Positions 9,091 to 17,428 of a stretch of DNA of 64,000 bases are shown one piece after another. Below the pieces are notes generated by a model. The model worked only from the letters and a program-made list of their open reading frames with translations, made no database searches and was not told the origin of the DNA. The stretch is from positions 195,408 through 259,407 of the forward strand of contig DEFM01000006.1 in assembly GCA_002350855.1 (NCBI GenBank), given 5' to 3'. This DNA comes from Prevotellaceae bacterium UBA2852. GTDB taxonomy: Bacteria; Bacteroidota; Bacteroidia; Bacteroidales; Bacteroidaceae. How positions within the stretch are numbered: the stretch's first letter is position 1; the number at the start of each line of letters is the position of its first letter. The position numbers and the translations under genes are program-made.

Positions 9091-9510
9091 ATGAAACCCT
9101 TTCTTTTTTTTCTTTTACCAGCGATGTTGCTGGTAGCATCGTGTAGCGATGATCCGTCAACTGATGGACGCTCCCCCGTTTTCGATAAGATAACATTCGC
9201 GCCTAGCAGCACCGTTGCTCCCAATGACTCGGTGACTGCTACAGTAGAGTATAAAACCCCGGGAAACAATGTCTATTTCAAATATGTTTACAAAATCCGT
9301 GGCAACGGAATAGAGATAGAGAGTGACCCAATACTTATCCTGAAGCCTAAGAAGGAACAACCCGTATTCGGATTCCGTGCACCATTGACAGCAGGCGTCT
9401 ATACCGTTACTGTCAGCACCACCAGCGTGCAGTACACCTCCCTCGGTCCTGGCGGTGCCGTCTACGGCAATCCTACCAGCGCATCAGCCACACTCACAGT
9501 CCGCGAATAA
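9091..9510 (+). CDS. Small lipoprotein, unknown function
   Basis: The 139-aa protein has a lipoprotein signal peptide with lipobox LVASC (Cys at residue 18) followed by SDDP, an acidic start typical of Bacteroidetes surface or outer-membrane lipoproteins. The rest is beta-rich (alternating Thr/Val, for example VYTVTVSTTSV) and looks like a single Ig-like sandwich. I do not recognise a named family. Confidence 0.75.
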   Translation: MKPFLFFLLPAMLLVASCSDDPSTDGRSPVFDKITFAPSSTVAPNDSVTATVEYKTPGNNVYFKYVYKIRGNGIEIESDPILILKPKKEQPVFGFRAPLTAGVYTVTVSTTSVQYTSLGPGGAVYGNPTSASATLTVRE

Positions 9511-9794
9511 TTTTTTATCTTATAATCTATCCCCTCTTTTTTTTGATGGCGCAGTATCAAGTATTTGATGCTGCGCCATCAACAATTTGATGCTTCGACA
9601 TCAAATATTTGATACTACGGCATCAAAAGTTTGATGCCGTGCTATCAAACTTTTGATGAAACGGAAAAATTTTCCATCAAAATTTCTCTCTGAAAATAAA
9701 TGGTTTACAAAAATGAAAAAATGAGTCTTTTCGGATAATAACCATGCCATTCTGATGGCGTAATAGGCAAAAAGCAAGAAAAATTCTTTTTTGT
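9511..9794. other. Intergenic region with palindromic tandem array
   Basis: No gene is seen here. It contains the 22-bp array (9541-9665), then AT-rich sequence with no further recognisable signal up to the BspA promoter. Confidence 0.6.
9541..9665. repeat. Tandem array of five 22-bp units plus a half unit
   Basis: Units start at 9556, 9578, 9600, 9622 and 9644, with a 15-base half unit at 9541-9555. Each has the form ATCAA, 3 variable bases, TTTGAT, then about 8 variable bases, so each contains a small palindrome. The variable parts are complementary between neighbours: about 9543-9560 can pair with 9565-9582 as a near-perfect 18-bp stem, and units 3 and 4 can also pair. This compensatory pattern suggests a folded RNA or cruciform, perhaps a terminator between the lipoprotein and the surface protein gene. 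Confidence 0.85.
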
Positions 9795-9825
9795 TTTGTT
9801 TATTCTCAGCGAATAATTAACTTTG
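9795..9825 (+). promoter_or_regulatory. Promoter of the BspA-like gene
   Basis: TTTG (9795-9798), 19 bases, TAACTTTG (9818-9825) matches the Bacteroidetes consensus. The predicted leader of about 190 bases before ATG 10021 is unusually long. Confidence 0.75.
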
Positions 9826-10020
9826 CGGATGACACCTAATTAATGCATTAGAGATTTCTCCCTTTTTTTATGCCACTGAAGATGCAAATAGTTCATAAAT
9901 CCTTAATTCCAATCCCCTTATATGAAGAAGACAAAGTGAAGAAATAAGTGAAAGGTTAGGTGCTTTTTTATAAATACATCATTTTTTGTTGAGAAAATTA
10001 ATTCAAAAACATCACTCATT

Positions 10021-10680
10021 ATGAAGAAACAACTAATTTTTCTTGTAATAATGTTGCTGCCGATTGTGGTTAAGGCGTATAACACCCAAATTGATGGTAT
10101 ATATTACACTATCAATAAATCTACTTTGACTGCATCAGTAACGTACGGATCTTCTTCTTACGGTTCTTACTCTGGGAATGTGATTATTCCTACGTCAATT
10201 TACTACCAAGGTAAGAATTATAATGTTACGGACATTGATAATTCTGCTTTCCTTAATCGCAGTAGGCTGACATCTATCACAATCCCAAATTGTGTAACAA
10301 CAATTGGAAACGCTGCTTTCTATGGCTGTACAGGCTTGACTTCTTTCACAATTCCTGATAGCGTGACTAGCATCGGGCACGATGCATTCTTTAATTGCCG
10401 CGGTCTGACTTCCGTTTCTATAGGCAACGGCCTAAAGGAAATAAGTTATAGGATGTTCTATGGTTGTGAAGCGCTTTCAATTGTAACTATTGGCAATAGT
10501 GTGACGAGCATCCATAATGAAGCGTTTTGTGGTTGCAATGCACTTTCCACCATCACCATCCCCCAAAAATTGGAGAGTATAGGAGAATATGCTTTCTTTC
10601 GTTGCTATGTCCTTACATCTATTGACCTTCCCGAAAGTGTAACGAGCATAGGATCCAGTGCTTTCAGGCAGTGTATTTAG
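10021..10680 (+). CDS. BspA-like leucine-rich repeat surface protein, 5' part (interrupted)
   Basis: The 219-aa product has a signal peptide (1-19) and then at least six LRR_5/BspA repeats of the form LTSITIPxxVTxIGxxAFxxC. It ends abruptly inside a repeat (SSAFRQCI then TAG). The last two codons belong to the inserted element. The missing C-terminal part lies at 40908-42857: joining TGT 10672-10674 to AAA 40911-40913 keeps the frame and gives AFRQCKELSDVYCYAE, a normal BspA sequence. The intact protein would be a secreted adhesin-like protein of about 870 residues. The fragment keeps its own promoter and could still be exported. Confidence 0.88.
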   Translation: MKKQLIFLVIMLLPIVVKAYNTQIDGIYYTINKSTLTASVTYGSSSYGSYSGNVIIPTSIYYQGKNYNVTDIDNSAFLNRSRLTSITIPNCVTTIGNAAFYGCTGLTSFTIPDSVTSIGHDAFFNCRGLTSVSIGNGLKEISYRMFYGCEALSIVTIGNSVTSIHNEAFCGCNALSTITIPQKLESIGEYAFFRCYVLTSIDLPESVTSIGSSAFRQCI

Positions 10681-11029
10681 AGACCTCTAAATAACCATGA
10701 ACAACACAAAATAACCAAACCTAAACCATTGTATTACAGCTACTTTTAGATTTTAACACTTCGGAAGGCATTTTTGGTTGCTTCGGAAATTCCCCATATA
10801 TTTGCAACGTATTTCTACCGCAGGGAATTTACGAGGCTTATTTTTTTGCCACATCGTGAGCGGAGTTGACAATGGTTTCTGATGGGTTACGACAGATGAC
10901 AGATTCTTGACCCGCTTTTGAGGAAAGAAACATCGTGGCGAAAGGCGACAAAGGATGTCGAGAGTTTACTTGTGATGACTTGCGGAGAGGTACAACAAAT
11001 TGATTGTTGAACCCATAAATATCGCAAGT
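10676..11029. other. Left end of the element, non-coding
   Basis: No gene is seen. It holds the left junction, a promoter at 10773-10804 and two direct copies of TTCGGAA (around 10760 and 10782) that bracket the -33 region and could be regulator or recombinase sites. Confidence 0.6.
10773..10804 (+). promoter_or_regulatory. Promoter upstream of the multi-HTH gene
   Basis: TTTG (10773-10776), exactly 20 bases, TATATTTG (10797-10804): a full match to the Bacteroidetes promoter consensus, reading into the element from its left end. Confidence 0.75.
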
Positions 11030-11992
11030 ATGCCAAAGACCAGAAAATGCGCACATTGTGGCAAAGTGTTTGTTCCGAACAGCGGAACGCAGAAGTATTG
11101 TTCGGAGGAATGTGCCGGGCAAGCAAAGGAAACCAAGAGAAAAAGACAAAGGGACTTCCTACGAGCGGTTGAACCTGTGATGGAACTTCAGCAGCAGGAG
11201 TATCTGACCTTTTCCAAAGCAGCCATCCTTTTAGGCTGTACCCGTCAATACGTCTATAAGCTCGTTGAGCAGGGGAAGTTGCCAGCCTCTCGGTTGAGCA
11301 GCCGAATGGCTCTTATCCGCAAGAGTGACATTGAAAGGATGTTTGAAGCCAATCCTTACAATCGTGTCATCCCATGCTCAAAGCCGAAAAAGGCTGTTCC
11401 AAAGAAACAAAGAACATCTTTGAGGAAAGACACCAAAAATGTGCAGCCCACAGATGAAGTTCTCGAATATTACTCTGGCGAGGACGTGATGCAGACCTAC
11501 AAGGTCAAGCAGTCTTGGCTCTACGCCTCTGCCAAGCGTCACCAGATTCCCATGTGCCGTATCGCAGGGCGCAACTACTACAGCAAGAAACACATTGATG
11601 CAGTATTTGGCACAACCATTGACCTTGATGCTATCATTGATTGGTTGTCACCCCAAGAGGTAGCAGACCGCTATGGCATCAATCTCACGGCTGTCCGTTC
11701 TTACGCACACCGTCACAAGATACCAAGCAAGCGTGAGTATGGACACACTTACTATTCCCAAAGTCATTTTGAAGAACTACGCCGTACAGACCTTCTCTCT
11801 GACGAGAAGTATTATACCGTTGAGCAGGTGCAAGAACTTTATGGGCTGACAAAAGCTAACATCTGCCATATCGTCAAGGTAAAGCACATAGAGAAGACCA
11901 AGGTGGGCAGGATAAACCTACTTCTCCGTTCTGATGTAGAACGAGTGATGGCAGAACGAAAAACTATGGGATTTGTGGTTGGTGCATACTGA
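11030..11992 (+). CDS. Zinc-finger and four-HTH DNA-binding protein (excisionase-type)
   Basis: The 320-aa protein starts with a CAHCGK...YCSEEC cysteine cluster (residues 7-28), a likely zinc-binding element. Four successive MerR/excisionase-like (HTH_17) units follow, beginning roughly at YLTFSKAAILLGC, YYSGEDVMQTYKV, WLSPQEVADRYGI and YYTVEQVQELYGL, each ending in a residue pattern like YSKKHIDAVF. Such proteins stand next to integrases in Bacteroidales elements and may act as recombination directionality factors or regulators. I chose ATG 11030 because the upstream start is a TTG followed by non-family residues. Confidence 0.8.
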   Translation: MPKTRKCAHCGKVFVPNSGTQKYCSEECAGQAKETKRKRQRDFLRAVEPVMELQQQEYLTFSKAAILLGCTRQYVYKLVEQGKLPASRLSSRMALIRKSDIERMFEANPYNRVIPCSKPKKAVPKKQRTSLRKDTKNVQPTDEVLEYYSGEDVMQTYKVKQSWLYASAKRHQIPMCRIAGRNYYSKKHIDAVFGTTIDLDAIIDWLSPQEVADRYGINLTAVRSYAHRHKIPSKREYGHTYYSQSHFEELRRTDLLSDEKYYTVEQVQELYGLTKANICHIVKVKHIEKTKVGRINLLLRSDVERVMAERKTMGFVVGAY

Positions 11993-12009
11993 TTTCTACC
12001 ATTCTGAAT

Positions 12010-12074
12010 GATTAATGACGGATTATCGTGAATAATCGGAGTCAGCACCGCTTCATTCAGTTCCTTTGCACCCG
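12010..12074 (+). repeat. 65-bp duplicated regulatory region, copy A (before integrase)
   Basis: This copy aligns without gaps to 14523-14587. Both end TTCCTTTGCACCCG, a degenerate -7 box. One lies before the integrase and the other before a second HTH gene. Confidence 0.75.
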
Positions 12075-12122
12075 TGGAGAAACGCTCCACCTTGAATTAT
12101 CAACAATAACAAAAATACAAGT

Positions 12123-13271
12123 ATGAGTAACATCTGCAAGACCGTGACCCTCCGCACACGGAAAATCAAAGGCGGAGAACAGCTGTCATTCTATCTGGAC
12201 TACTACCCTGGTTACAGGGACGAGTCCACTATGAAGGTCATGAGGCACGAATCCCTCGGCATCTACATCTATGCCAAGCCGAAGAACCAGAGAGAAAGGG
12301 ATTACAACGACCGTATGCGCGAGAAGGCAGAAGCCCTCCGTTGCCGCCGCTATGAGTCCATAGTGAACGAAAGGTACGACTTCTTTGACAAAGAAAAGAT
12401 GAAAGGCGATTTCCTTGCCTACTTCAAGATGAAGGCCGACAAGAAGAACTGCAAGTGGCAGCACGTCTATAAGCACTTCAACCGCTTCTGTAACGGCAAA
12501 TGCACCTTTGAGGAAATCAATGTTGACCTGTGCAACAAGTTCCGTGAGTATCTTCTAAATGCTCCGCAGACTATCCACACTGAGCACAAATTGCACATCA
12601 ATAGTGTCGCTGGCTATTGGTCCACCTTCCGTGCCGTGCTTCACACCGCTTACAGGGAACACAAGATTATGGAAAATCCAAACGGCTTCTTGGAGCGCAT
12701 TGACACCATCCCGACGGAAAAAGAGCATCTATCCAAGGATGAGCTTGTCAGACTGGCTAACACTCCTTGTGAATATCCCGTTCTAAAGACCGCTTTCCTC
12801 TTTGCTTGTCTGACAGGATTGAGAAAGAGCGACATTCGCCAACTCACATGGGAGAATATACAACCTTACGGCGATGGTAGCATGTATGTGACTTTGCGGA
12901 TGCAGAAGACCAAGGAACTGGTGAACAATCCAATCAGTGACGAAGCTCTGGAACTGATAGGTGGCAGCGGAACTGGTAAGGTCTTTGAAGGTTTCACCGA
13001 CAAGATGACTCAGACACCCTTGAAGAATTGGTTGAAAGCAGCTGGCATCACCAAGAAAATCTCGTTCCATTGCAGCCGTCATACTTTCGGCTCGTTACAG
13101 GTGGATGCTGGTACAAGCGTCTATACCGTCCAGCACATGTTGGGCCACAAGAACGTCTCGACCACTCAGATTTATGCAACCATGGCCGATGATTCAAAGC
13201 GTGAGAGCGTCAACCGCATCACATTGAAGCCAAAGATAACTCCACATCTAAAGGTTGTTGGACAGGACTGA
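12123..13271 (+). CDS. int: Tyrosine recombinase (integrase) of the element
   Basis: The 382-aa protein has an N-terminal arm and SAM-like DNA-binding part (residues 1-190) and a C-terminal catalytic domain. Visible catalytic residues are Arg in CLTGLRKSDI (near 230), His-x-x-Arg in HCSRHTFGS (near 320), His in MLGHKNVS and the nucleophile Tyr in TTQIYAT (near 355). It is the size usual for Bacteroidetes integrative elements and should catalyse integration and excision at the BspA target. A terminator follows. Confidence 0.95.
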   Translation: MSNICKTVTLRTRKIKGGEQLSFYLDYYPGYRDESTMKVMRHESLGIYIYAKPKNQRERDYNDRMREKAEALRCRRYESIVNERYDFFDKEKMKGDFLAYFKMKADKKNCKWQHVYKHFNRFCNGKCTFEEINVDLCNKFREYLLNAPQTIHTEHKLHINSVAGYWSTFRAVLHTAYREHKIMENPNGFLERIDTIPTEKEHLSKDELVRLANTPCEYPVLKTAFLFACLTGLRKSDIRQLTWENIQPYGDGSMYVTLRMQKTKELVNNPISDEALELIGGSGTGKVFEGFTDKMTQTPLKNWLKAAGITKKISFHCSRHTFGSLQVDAGTSVYTVQHMLGHKNVSTTQIYATMADDSKRESVNRITLKPKITPHLKVVGQD

Positions 13272-13605
13272 ACAGATTTCTTGGTTCTATTTCGTCCAGA
13301 AATGAAACCAAAGATGATATTTCTAAGTTGAAAACATGGAAAATGAGAACCAACAGGATTGGCTCTCATTTTTCGTTATACCTTTGTCGAGCAAACAAGT
13401 AATGGCAAAAAAGAAGGAAAAAGGCCGAGTATGAAAATCATACTCACTCCAAGTATGATTCATAAATAAGCATAAATCATTGGCATACAGGATAAAAGAC
13501 TATACGCCACAAACAAAATTCTTCTTAACTTTGCACTGCGGAAACGTCAGCAAATGCCGATAACTTCCAAATAATAGCGACAAATTAAACTAAAGGATAA
13601 AAAGT
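13272..13605. other. Intergenic region between integrase and membrane protein
   Basis: It contains a terminator (13341-13373) and a TAACTTTG box (13526-13533) without a clear -33 partner; nothing else is recognised. Confidence 0.5.
13341..13373 (+). terminator. Integrase terminator
   Basis: An AATGAGAACCAA arm pairs with TTGGCTCTCATT (small bulge), followed by a T run. Confidence 0.7.
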
Positions 13606-14355
13606 ATGTTTACAACGAAAACTCTAAATCTGCGAGACCTTTGTCTCTTATGGGGATGCCCAGGAGTGGTATTCCTCATCATTTCCATGTTCGTGGCCCT
13701 GAAAGTGGGAGCCGACTTCCATCAAGACAGCCTTGCCAAGTGGATGGCATTCCTGCTGTGCAACCTTCTTCTTTGGCTGCTGTACATTATGTTCCAGTCT
13801 GTATTGGTAGATTTGCTGCCTAAAAAGTGGAACAAGCAACCGCTTCTTCTTCCACAAATTATCGATGAAGAAGTGCCTGTTGAATCGGAAAGCGTTATGA
13901 GCAACGCCGATATGGAACGTATCTCATACGCCCAACGCTGCAAGGAGTATGAGCAGGAACAAACACAGCAAAGGCAAATGGTGATTGATGCTATCATGGA
14001 CTATGCCAGACACACCATGTCCCCTTTTGTCTATGACAACGAGGAATTGGAGAAACTTTGTGATGAGATTCAGAAATGGACGGAGGACTTCATGTACAAG
14101 CCCGCTCCCATCAGGCTGAAGTATAAACTGACCACCACAGACCTGCGGCACTTCGTATGGAACATAGGTGAACGACTTGGCAGTAAGAACAATTATAGTG
14201 GACAAGTCCGTGCTGATTTTATCAAGAGCATGTTCCCCAACATCTTCATGGACATAAACCTTGACAGCATCCGCAACTTCAAGTTTCAACCCAACAAAGG
14301 AAACATCGTGATAGATGAACCAGACAAGGATGACTGGCACTTCCATTACGAATAG
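13606..14355 (+). CDS. Membrane protein of the mobile element, unknown function
   Basis: The 249-aa protein has two membrane segments near residues 16-35 and 48-70, then a hydrophilic, Gln/Glu-rich helical part and an alpha/beta C-terminal domain. I do not recognise a family. The position between integrase and mobilisation genes suggests an element-maintenance or mobilisation accessory role. A TAACTTTG box precedes it and a strong terminator follows. Confidence 0.6.
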   Translation: MFTTKTLNLRDLCLLWGCPGVVFLIISMFVALKVGADFHQDSLAKWMAFLLCNLLLWLLYIMFQSVLVDLLPKKWNKQPLLLPQIIDEEVPVESESVMSNADMERISYAQRCKEYEQEQTQQRQMVIDAIMDYARHTMSPFVYDNEELEKLCDEIQKWTEDFMYKPAPIRLKYKLTTTDLRHFVWNIGERLGSKNNYSGQVRADFIKSMFPNIFMDINLDSIRNFKFQPNKGNIVIDEPDKDDWHFHYE

Positions 14356-14410
14356 TCTCCACCATTAACCTTTCTGATTCACGATTTCAATATAATAATC
14401 AACAACGATT

Positions 14411-14458
14411 CCTTCCCAAGACAGGCATAACAATCCAGTCTTGGGAAGGTTTCTTTTT
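14411..14458 (+). terminator. Terminator after the membrane protein gene
   Basis: A perfect 12-bp stem, CCTTCCCAAGAC (14411-14422) with GTCTTGGGAAGG (14438-14449), is followed by T-rich sequence. Confidence 0.85.
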
Positions 14459-14522
14459 GCCTATTCCAATACTTTTTATCCGATTATTACCAGAATTTCC
14501 AGTTCTTTTCTAATGATTGCTT

Positions 14523-14587
14523 GATTAATGATGAATGGTTGGAAGTAATCGGAATCAGCACTGCATCATTCAATTCCTTTGCACCCG
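14523..14587 (+). repeat. 65-bp duplicated regulatory region, copy B
   Basis: This is the partner of 12010-12074, just upstream of the HTH gene at 14614. Confidence 0.75.
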
Positions 14588-14613
14588 GTCTCTAACCAAA
14601 GACCGCGATTTAT

Positions 14614-14997
14614 ATGCAAAACAATGAACTAACATTCAACGACCTCCCGCAGGTCGTCGCCCAGCTTCGGGATGAGGTGATGGGCATGAGAGCGATGCTG
14701 TCAAGGCAGCAGACAGAGAGTAACAAACCAACTAAGGAGAACCGCCACAAGCCTATGACTGTGGAGGAAGCCATCGAGTACACGCACATACCCAAGGGTA
14801 CGATGTACATGAAACTGGAGGACGGCACCATTCCGGCCACCAAACCTGGCAGAAGATGGCTCCTGTATCAGGACGAGCTTGACCGATGGCTGGAGGCGAA
14901 CCGCAGGAATGCTGTTCCACTTACAGCAGAGGAAGAGAATGAGGCTATCCTCTCTTCGCATAAGCGTAAGCCGAACAAAGCGGACTGGCATGAGTAA
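14614..14997 (+). CDS. Excisionase-family helix-turn-helix protein
   Basis: The 127-aa protein has a polar N-terminal helix (1-40) followed by one HTH_17/excisionase domain: MTVEEAIEYTHIPKGTMYMK with the wing region KPGRRWLLYQDELDRWLEA (residues 45-95). Such proteins assist excision or repress mobilisation genes. Its upstream region duplicates that of the integrase, so the two genes are probably co-regulated. Confidence 0.85.
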   Translation: MQNNELTFNDLPQVVAQLRDEVMGMRAMLSRQQTESNKPTKENRHKPMTVEEAIEYTHIPKGTMYMKLEDGTIPATKPGRRWLLYQDELDRWLEANRRNAVPLTAEEENEAILSSHKRKPNKADWHE

Positions 14998-15029
14998 TCA
15001 GATTGTTTAACCCTTAAAAAGAAACGATT

Positions 15030-15725
15030 ATGAAGTCACTTGACAGATTTCAGTTTTTAGCGAACGTGCTCATCGTAGCATGTGCACGTCCGAATGCCGA
15101 AGTGGGTAAACTGGTAAAGGCATTGGTGGCCTATGTCACCGAGGGTACACGAACAGACCTTGGCGACCTACGTCTGGAAGCCTACTTCGATTTGATTGCA
15201 CAAGACTTGGATTCTCAGCGAATGGCTGCGGAGCAGAAAAGTCATAAATGCAGCGTGAGTGCGAAATGCAGAACGGCAAAGAATAACAGTTCTGCTAACA
15301 GTCCTGCAAAGAGAGCGAACGCAGCAAATTCTTCAAACGCTGCTACGGCAAAACCGAAAGCGATTGCAGACATTTCCACAGAATCATCAGATGCTAACAC
15401 ATCTAACAATGCTGGCAATGCTAATGACCCCAACGATTCAAACGACAACATCCATCCCAAGGACACTGCTACAGGTGGAAGCATCAACGATTTCAATGCC
15501 AGCGATGCCAGTTCTTCTTTTGACAGAATGAAGGAGTTTTACAAGAAGATCGGTGACAACGAATCGCAAGCATTCGGCGTATGGCAGCAACTCAGCGATG
15601 ACGAGCGAACGGCAGCATTCACTTATGCACAGCGATTGCAAGGTGACCTCAGTTCACGTACCTACCTCTATGTCTATCTGCGAGACAGGGAATGGACGAA
15701 AGCCATTTCACCTGTCAACCGATGA
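15030..15725 (+). CDS. Mobilisation-region protein with Asn/Ser/Ala-rich linker, unknown
   Basis: The 231-aa protein has a helical N-terminal domain (1-65, for example FLANVLIVACARPNAEVG), a low-complexity linker rich in Asn, Ser, Ala and Asp (about 75-165), and a helical C-terminal domain (about 165-225). The architecture recurs upstream of relaxases in Bacteroidales elements, where an oriT-binding accessory role is plausible. No family is recognised with confidence. Confidence 0.6.
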   Translation: MKSLDRFQFLANVLIVACARPNAEVGKLVKALVAYVTEGTRTDLGDLRLEAYFDLIAQDLDSQRMAAEQKSHKCSVSAKCRTAKNNSSANSPAKRANAANSSNAATAKPKAIADISTESSDANTSNNAGNANDPNDSNDNIHPKDTATGGSINDFNASDASSSFDRMKEFYKKIGDNESQAFGVWQQLSDDERTAAFTYAQRLQGDLSSRTYLYVYLRDREWTKAISPVNR

Positions 15726-15799
15726 CGAGGCACAACGTGAGATTCTTGATTCTCTGGTGACCTGAGCGGAGGCGTTCGCCGAGGGGGATTCCATAAAAA

Positions 15800-15900
15800 T
15801 CCCATAACATAATATGGACTTTTAGATTCGCCGTGCTCCCTTAAAAAGTCCCATTATGCTCTCCGAGGGGTAGACCGCCGCTATAAGGTTGCGTCATCGC
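15800..15900. other. oriT: Candidate origin of transfer
   Basis: An imperfect inverted repeat, CATAATATGGACTTTTA (15808-15824) and TTAAAAAGTCCCATTATG (15841-15858), flanks a GC-rich centre in the non-coding stretch just upstream of the relaxase gene, the usual place for oriT. No nick site is assigned. Confidence 0.5.
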
Positions 15901-16021
15901 ACATGGCAAGAACCAGAAGCAAAGCGCATCTGTGAGGGAGTGACTCTCTCCCTCAACCCTCCACTCAGGTTCCACCCGAAACTCGAATAACATCTAATCA
16001 TAACTTCAAAAGAATTACATT

Positions 16022-17428
16022 ATGTCTAAATCAAGAAACAATATACCCCGTGCCGCCATTCATGTTGGCGCACCAGCCAAGTCTTTTTCCGCTGCTGAAG
16101 GTTATGAACCTGAGCGTCGCGGATGGGATGAGAAGACTTACCGTCTGAAGAACCAGGACACCAACAATCATTATGACTTCACTCGCAAGCATCTCAACTT
16201 TGAGATTAACGGCAAAGGCGAAATCGTTCCTCTTGGTTCCAATCCCGTACCACTTTATGAGCGTTTGCAGAAGCGTTTGGATGAGCTTGGGTTCAGGCCC
16301 TACAAGGACAAGAACAATCCAATGGGCAACTCCGACAACAGTCCGAACTGCACCGTCGGCATAATCGTCAGCGGTGAACATGATGTGCTGACTCGTCTCG
16401 CTTTCGGTGAGCAAAACGTGGATTTCTCTCTGCAAAAGAGCAATGCTCATGTTATGTTGAAACAAGGTATCAAAGACTGGGCATTGGACACCTACCATTG
16501 GGCATGTGACCGTTGGGGAGCAGAGAACATCATCGGATTCGACGTCCATCTTGACGAGACAACCCCGCACATCCAAATCCAGACCATCCCTGTTGCAAAG
16601 ACAAAAGCCAGAGGCCGTGCATCTGTCAAATATGTACATAAGGATGACAAGTCAAAGGTACTCTCCCAAAAGGAGTGGAAGAAGCTACCAGAAGAAATCC
16701 GCAACGACTTCGTAAGAACAGAAGTCGAACGGAGGGAAAAGGAATGTGTATCGTATGCCCGTGTATGGGGCGAGGACAAATATGCCGTAGGACGAACCTA
16801 CTACCAGATGCACACCGACTACTACAATGAGGTGGGACACAAGTACGGTCTGGAGCGTGGTGATGACATTGCCATGCTGCCAGGCGAGGAACGTCGTGAA
16901 CGTGTCCATAAAAACAAGGCTGTTTTAGAGGCGGAACGCCAGGCCAAAGATGCCATCGTCAAGGCCCAGATGGAGAATGAACGACTGGAAGATAAGAAGG
17001 CTAAGATAGTGGATGAGGTGCAGGACATGAAGAGGCAAAAGGAACACCTGGAAGAACAGAAAGACAAGTTAGAGGGTGAGATACAAAACAAGGAGCAGCA
17101 TAAGGAAAGGCTGGATGGCAATATCTCTCAGTTGGAAGATTATGCTGCGGCATTGGACATCAAGGAAGAAGACCTCATTGTGCCGGCTTTGAAGACCGAC
17201 CCACTCGTAAAGACAACTTGGGATGACATAAAAACCGAACTTGAAAAACCAATCCCTGCTTTCGGCCAAAGAGAATGGAGAGAGGAACGGCGCAAAGCGA
17301 TTAAAGCCATCCTAACAGAATTGCAGACTGCACTCATGCAGGCCAAGAAAGCCCATAATGAGGATATTCTAAAACTGGGTAAATTGCTTTACCAAAAGGC
17401 TATGCAGAATGTGAGAAACATCATATAG
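16022..17428 (+). CDS. mob: MobV-type relaxase, ending at an in-frame amber codon
   Basis: Relaxases of this group nick one strand at oriT and pilot it to the recipient. The 468-aa reading frame has the N-terminal Mob/Pre features (NHYDFTRKHLNFEI) and the metal-binding motif HLDETTPHIQ near residue 180 (third His replaced by Gln), then a long Glu/Lys-rich coiled coil. It stops at TAG 17426-17428 in the middle of the coil, yet the same frame continues as coiled coil for 237 more codons. Either the gene carries a nonsense mutation or TAG is read through. The catalytic domain is complete either way. Confidence 0.85.
   Translation: MSKSRNNIPRAAIHVGAPAKSFSAAEGYEPERRGWDEKTYRLKNQDTNNHYDFTRKHLNFEINGKGEIVPLGSNPVPLYERLQKRLDELGFRPYKDKNNPMGNSDNSPNCTVGIIVSGEHDVLTRLAFGEQNVDFSLQKSNAHVMLKQGIKDWALDTYHWACDRWGAENIIGFDVHLDETTPHIQIQTIPVAKTKARGRASVKYVHKDDKSKVLSQKEWKKLPEEIRNDFVRTEVERREKECVSYARVWGEDKYAVGRTYYQMHTDYYNEVGHKYGLERGDDIAMLPGEERRERVHKNKAVLEAERQAKDAIVKAQMENERLEDKKAKIVDEVQDMKRQKEHLEEQKDKLEGEIQNKEQHKERLDGNISQLEDYAAALDIKEEDLIVPALKTDPLVKTTWDDIKTELEKPIPAFGQREWREERRKAIKAILTELQTALMQAKKAHNEDILKLGKLLYQKAMQNVRNII

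Noticed and set aside
9541..9665. CRISPR array
   Set aside because: The units are 22-bp imperfect tandem repeats without spacers and there are no cas genes nearby.
17426..17428. Amber codon recoded to glutamine, as in some Prevotella phages
   Set aside because: Neighbouring chromosomal genes use TAG as a normal stop (for example pgeF at 9009), and no suppressor tRNA is seen in the window. A simple nonsense change is more likely.
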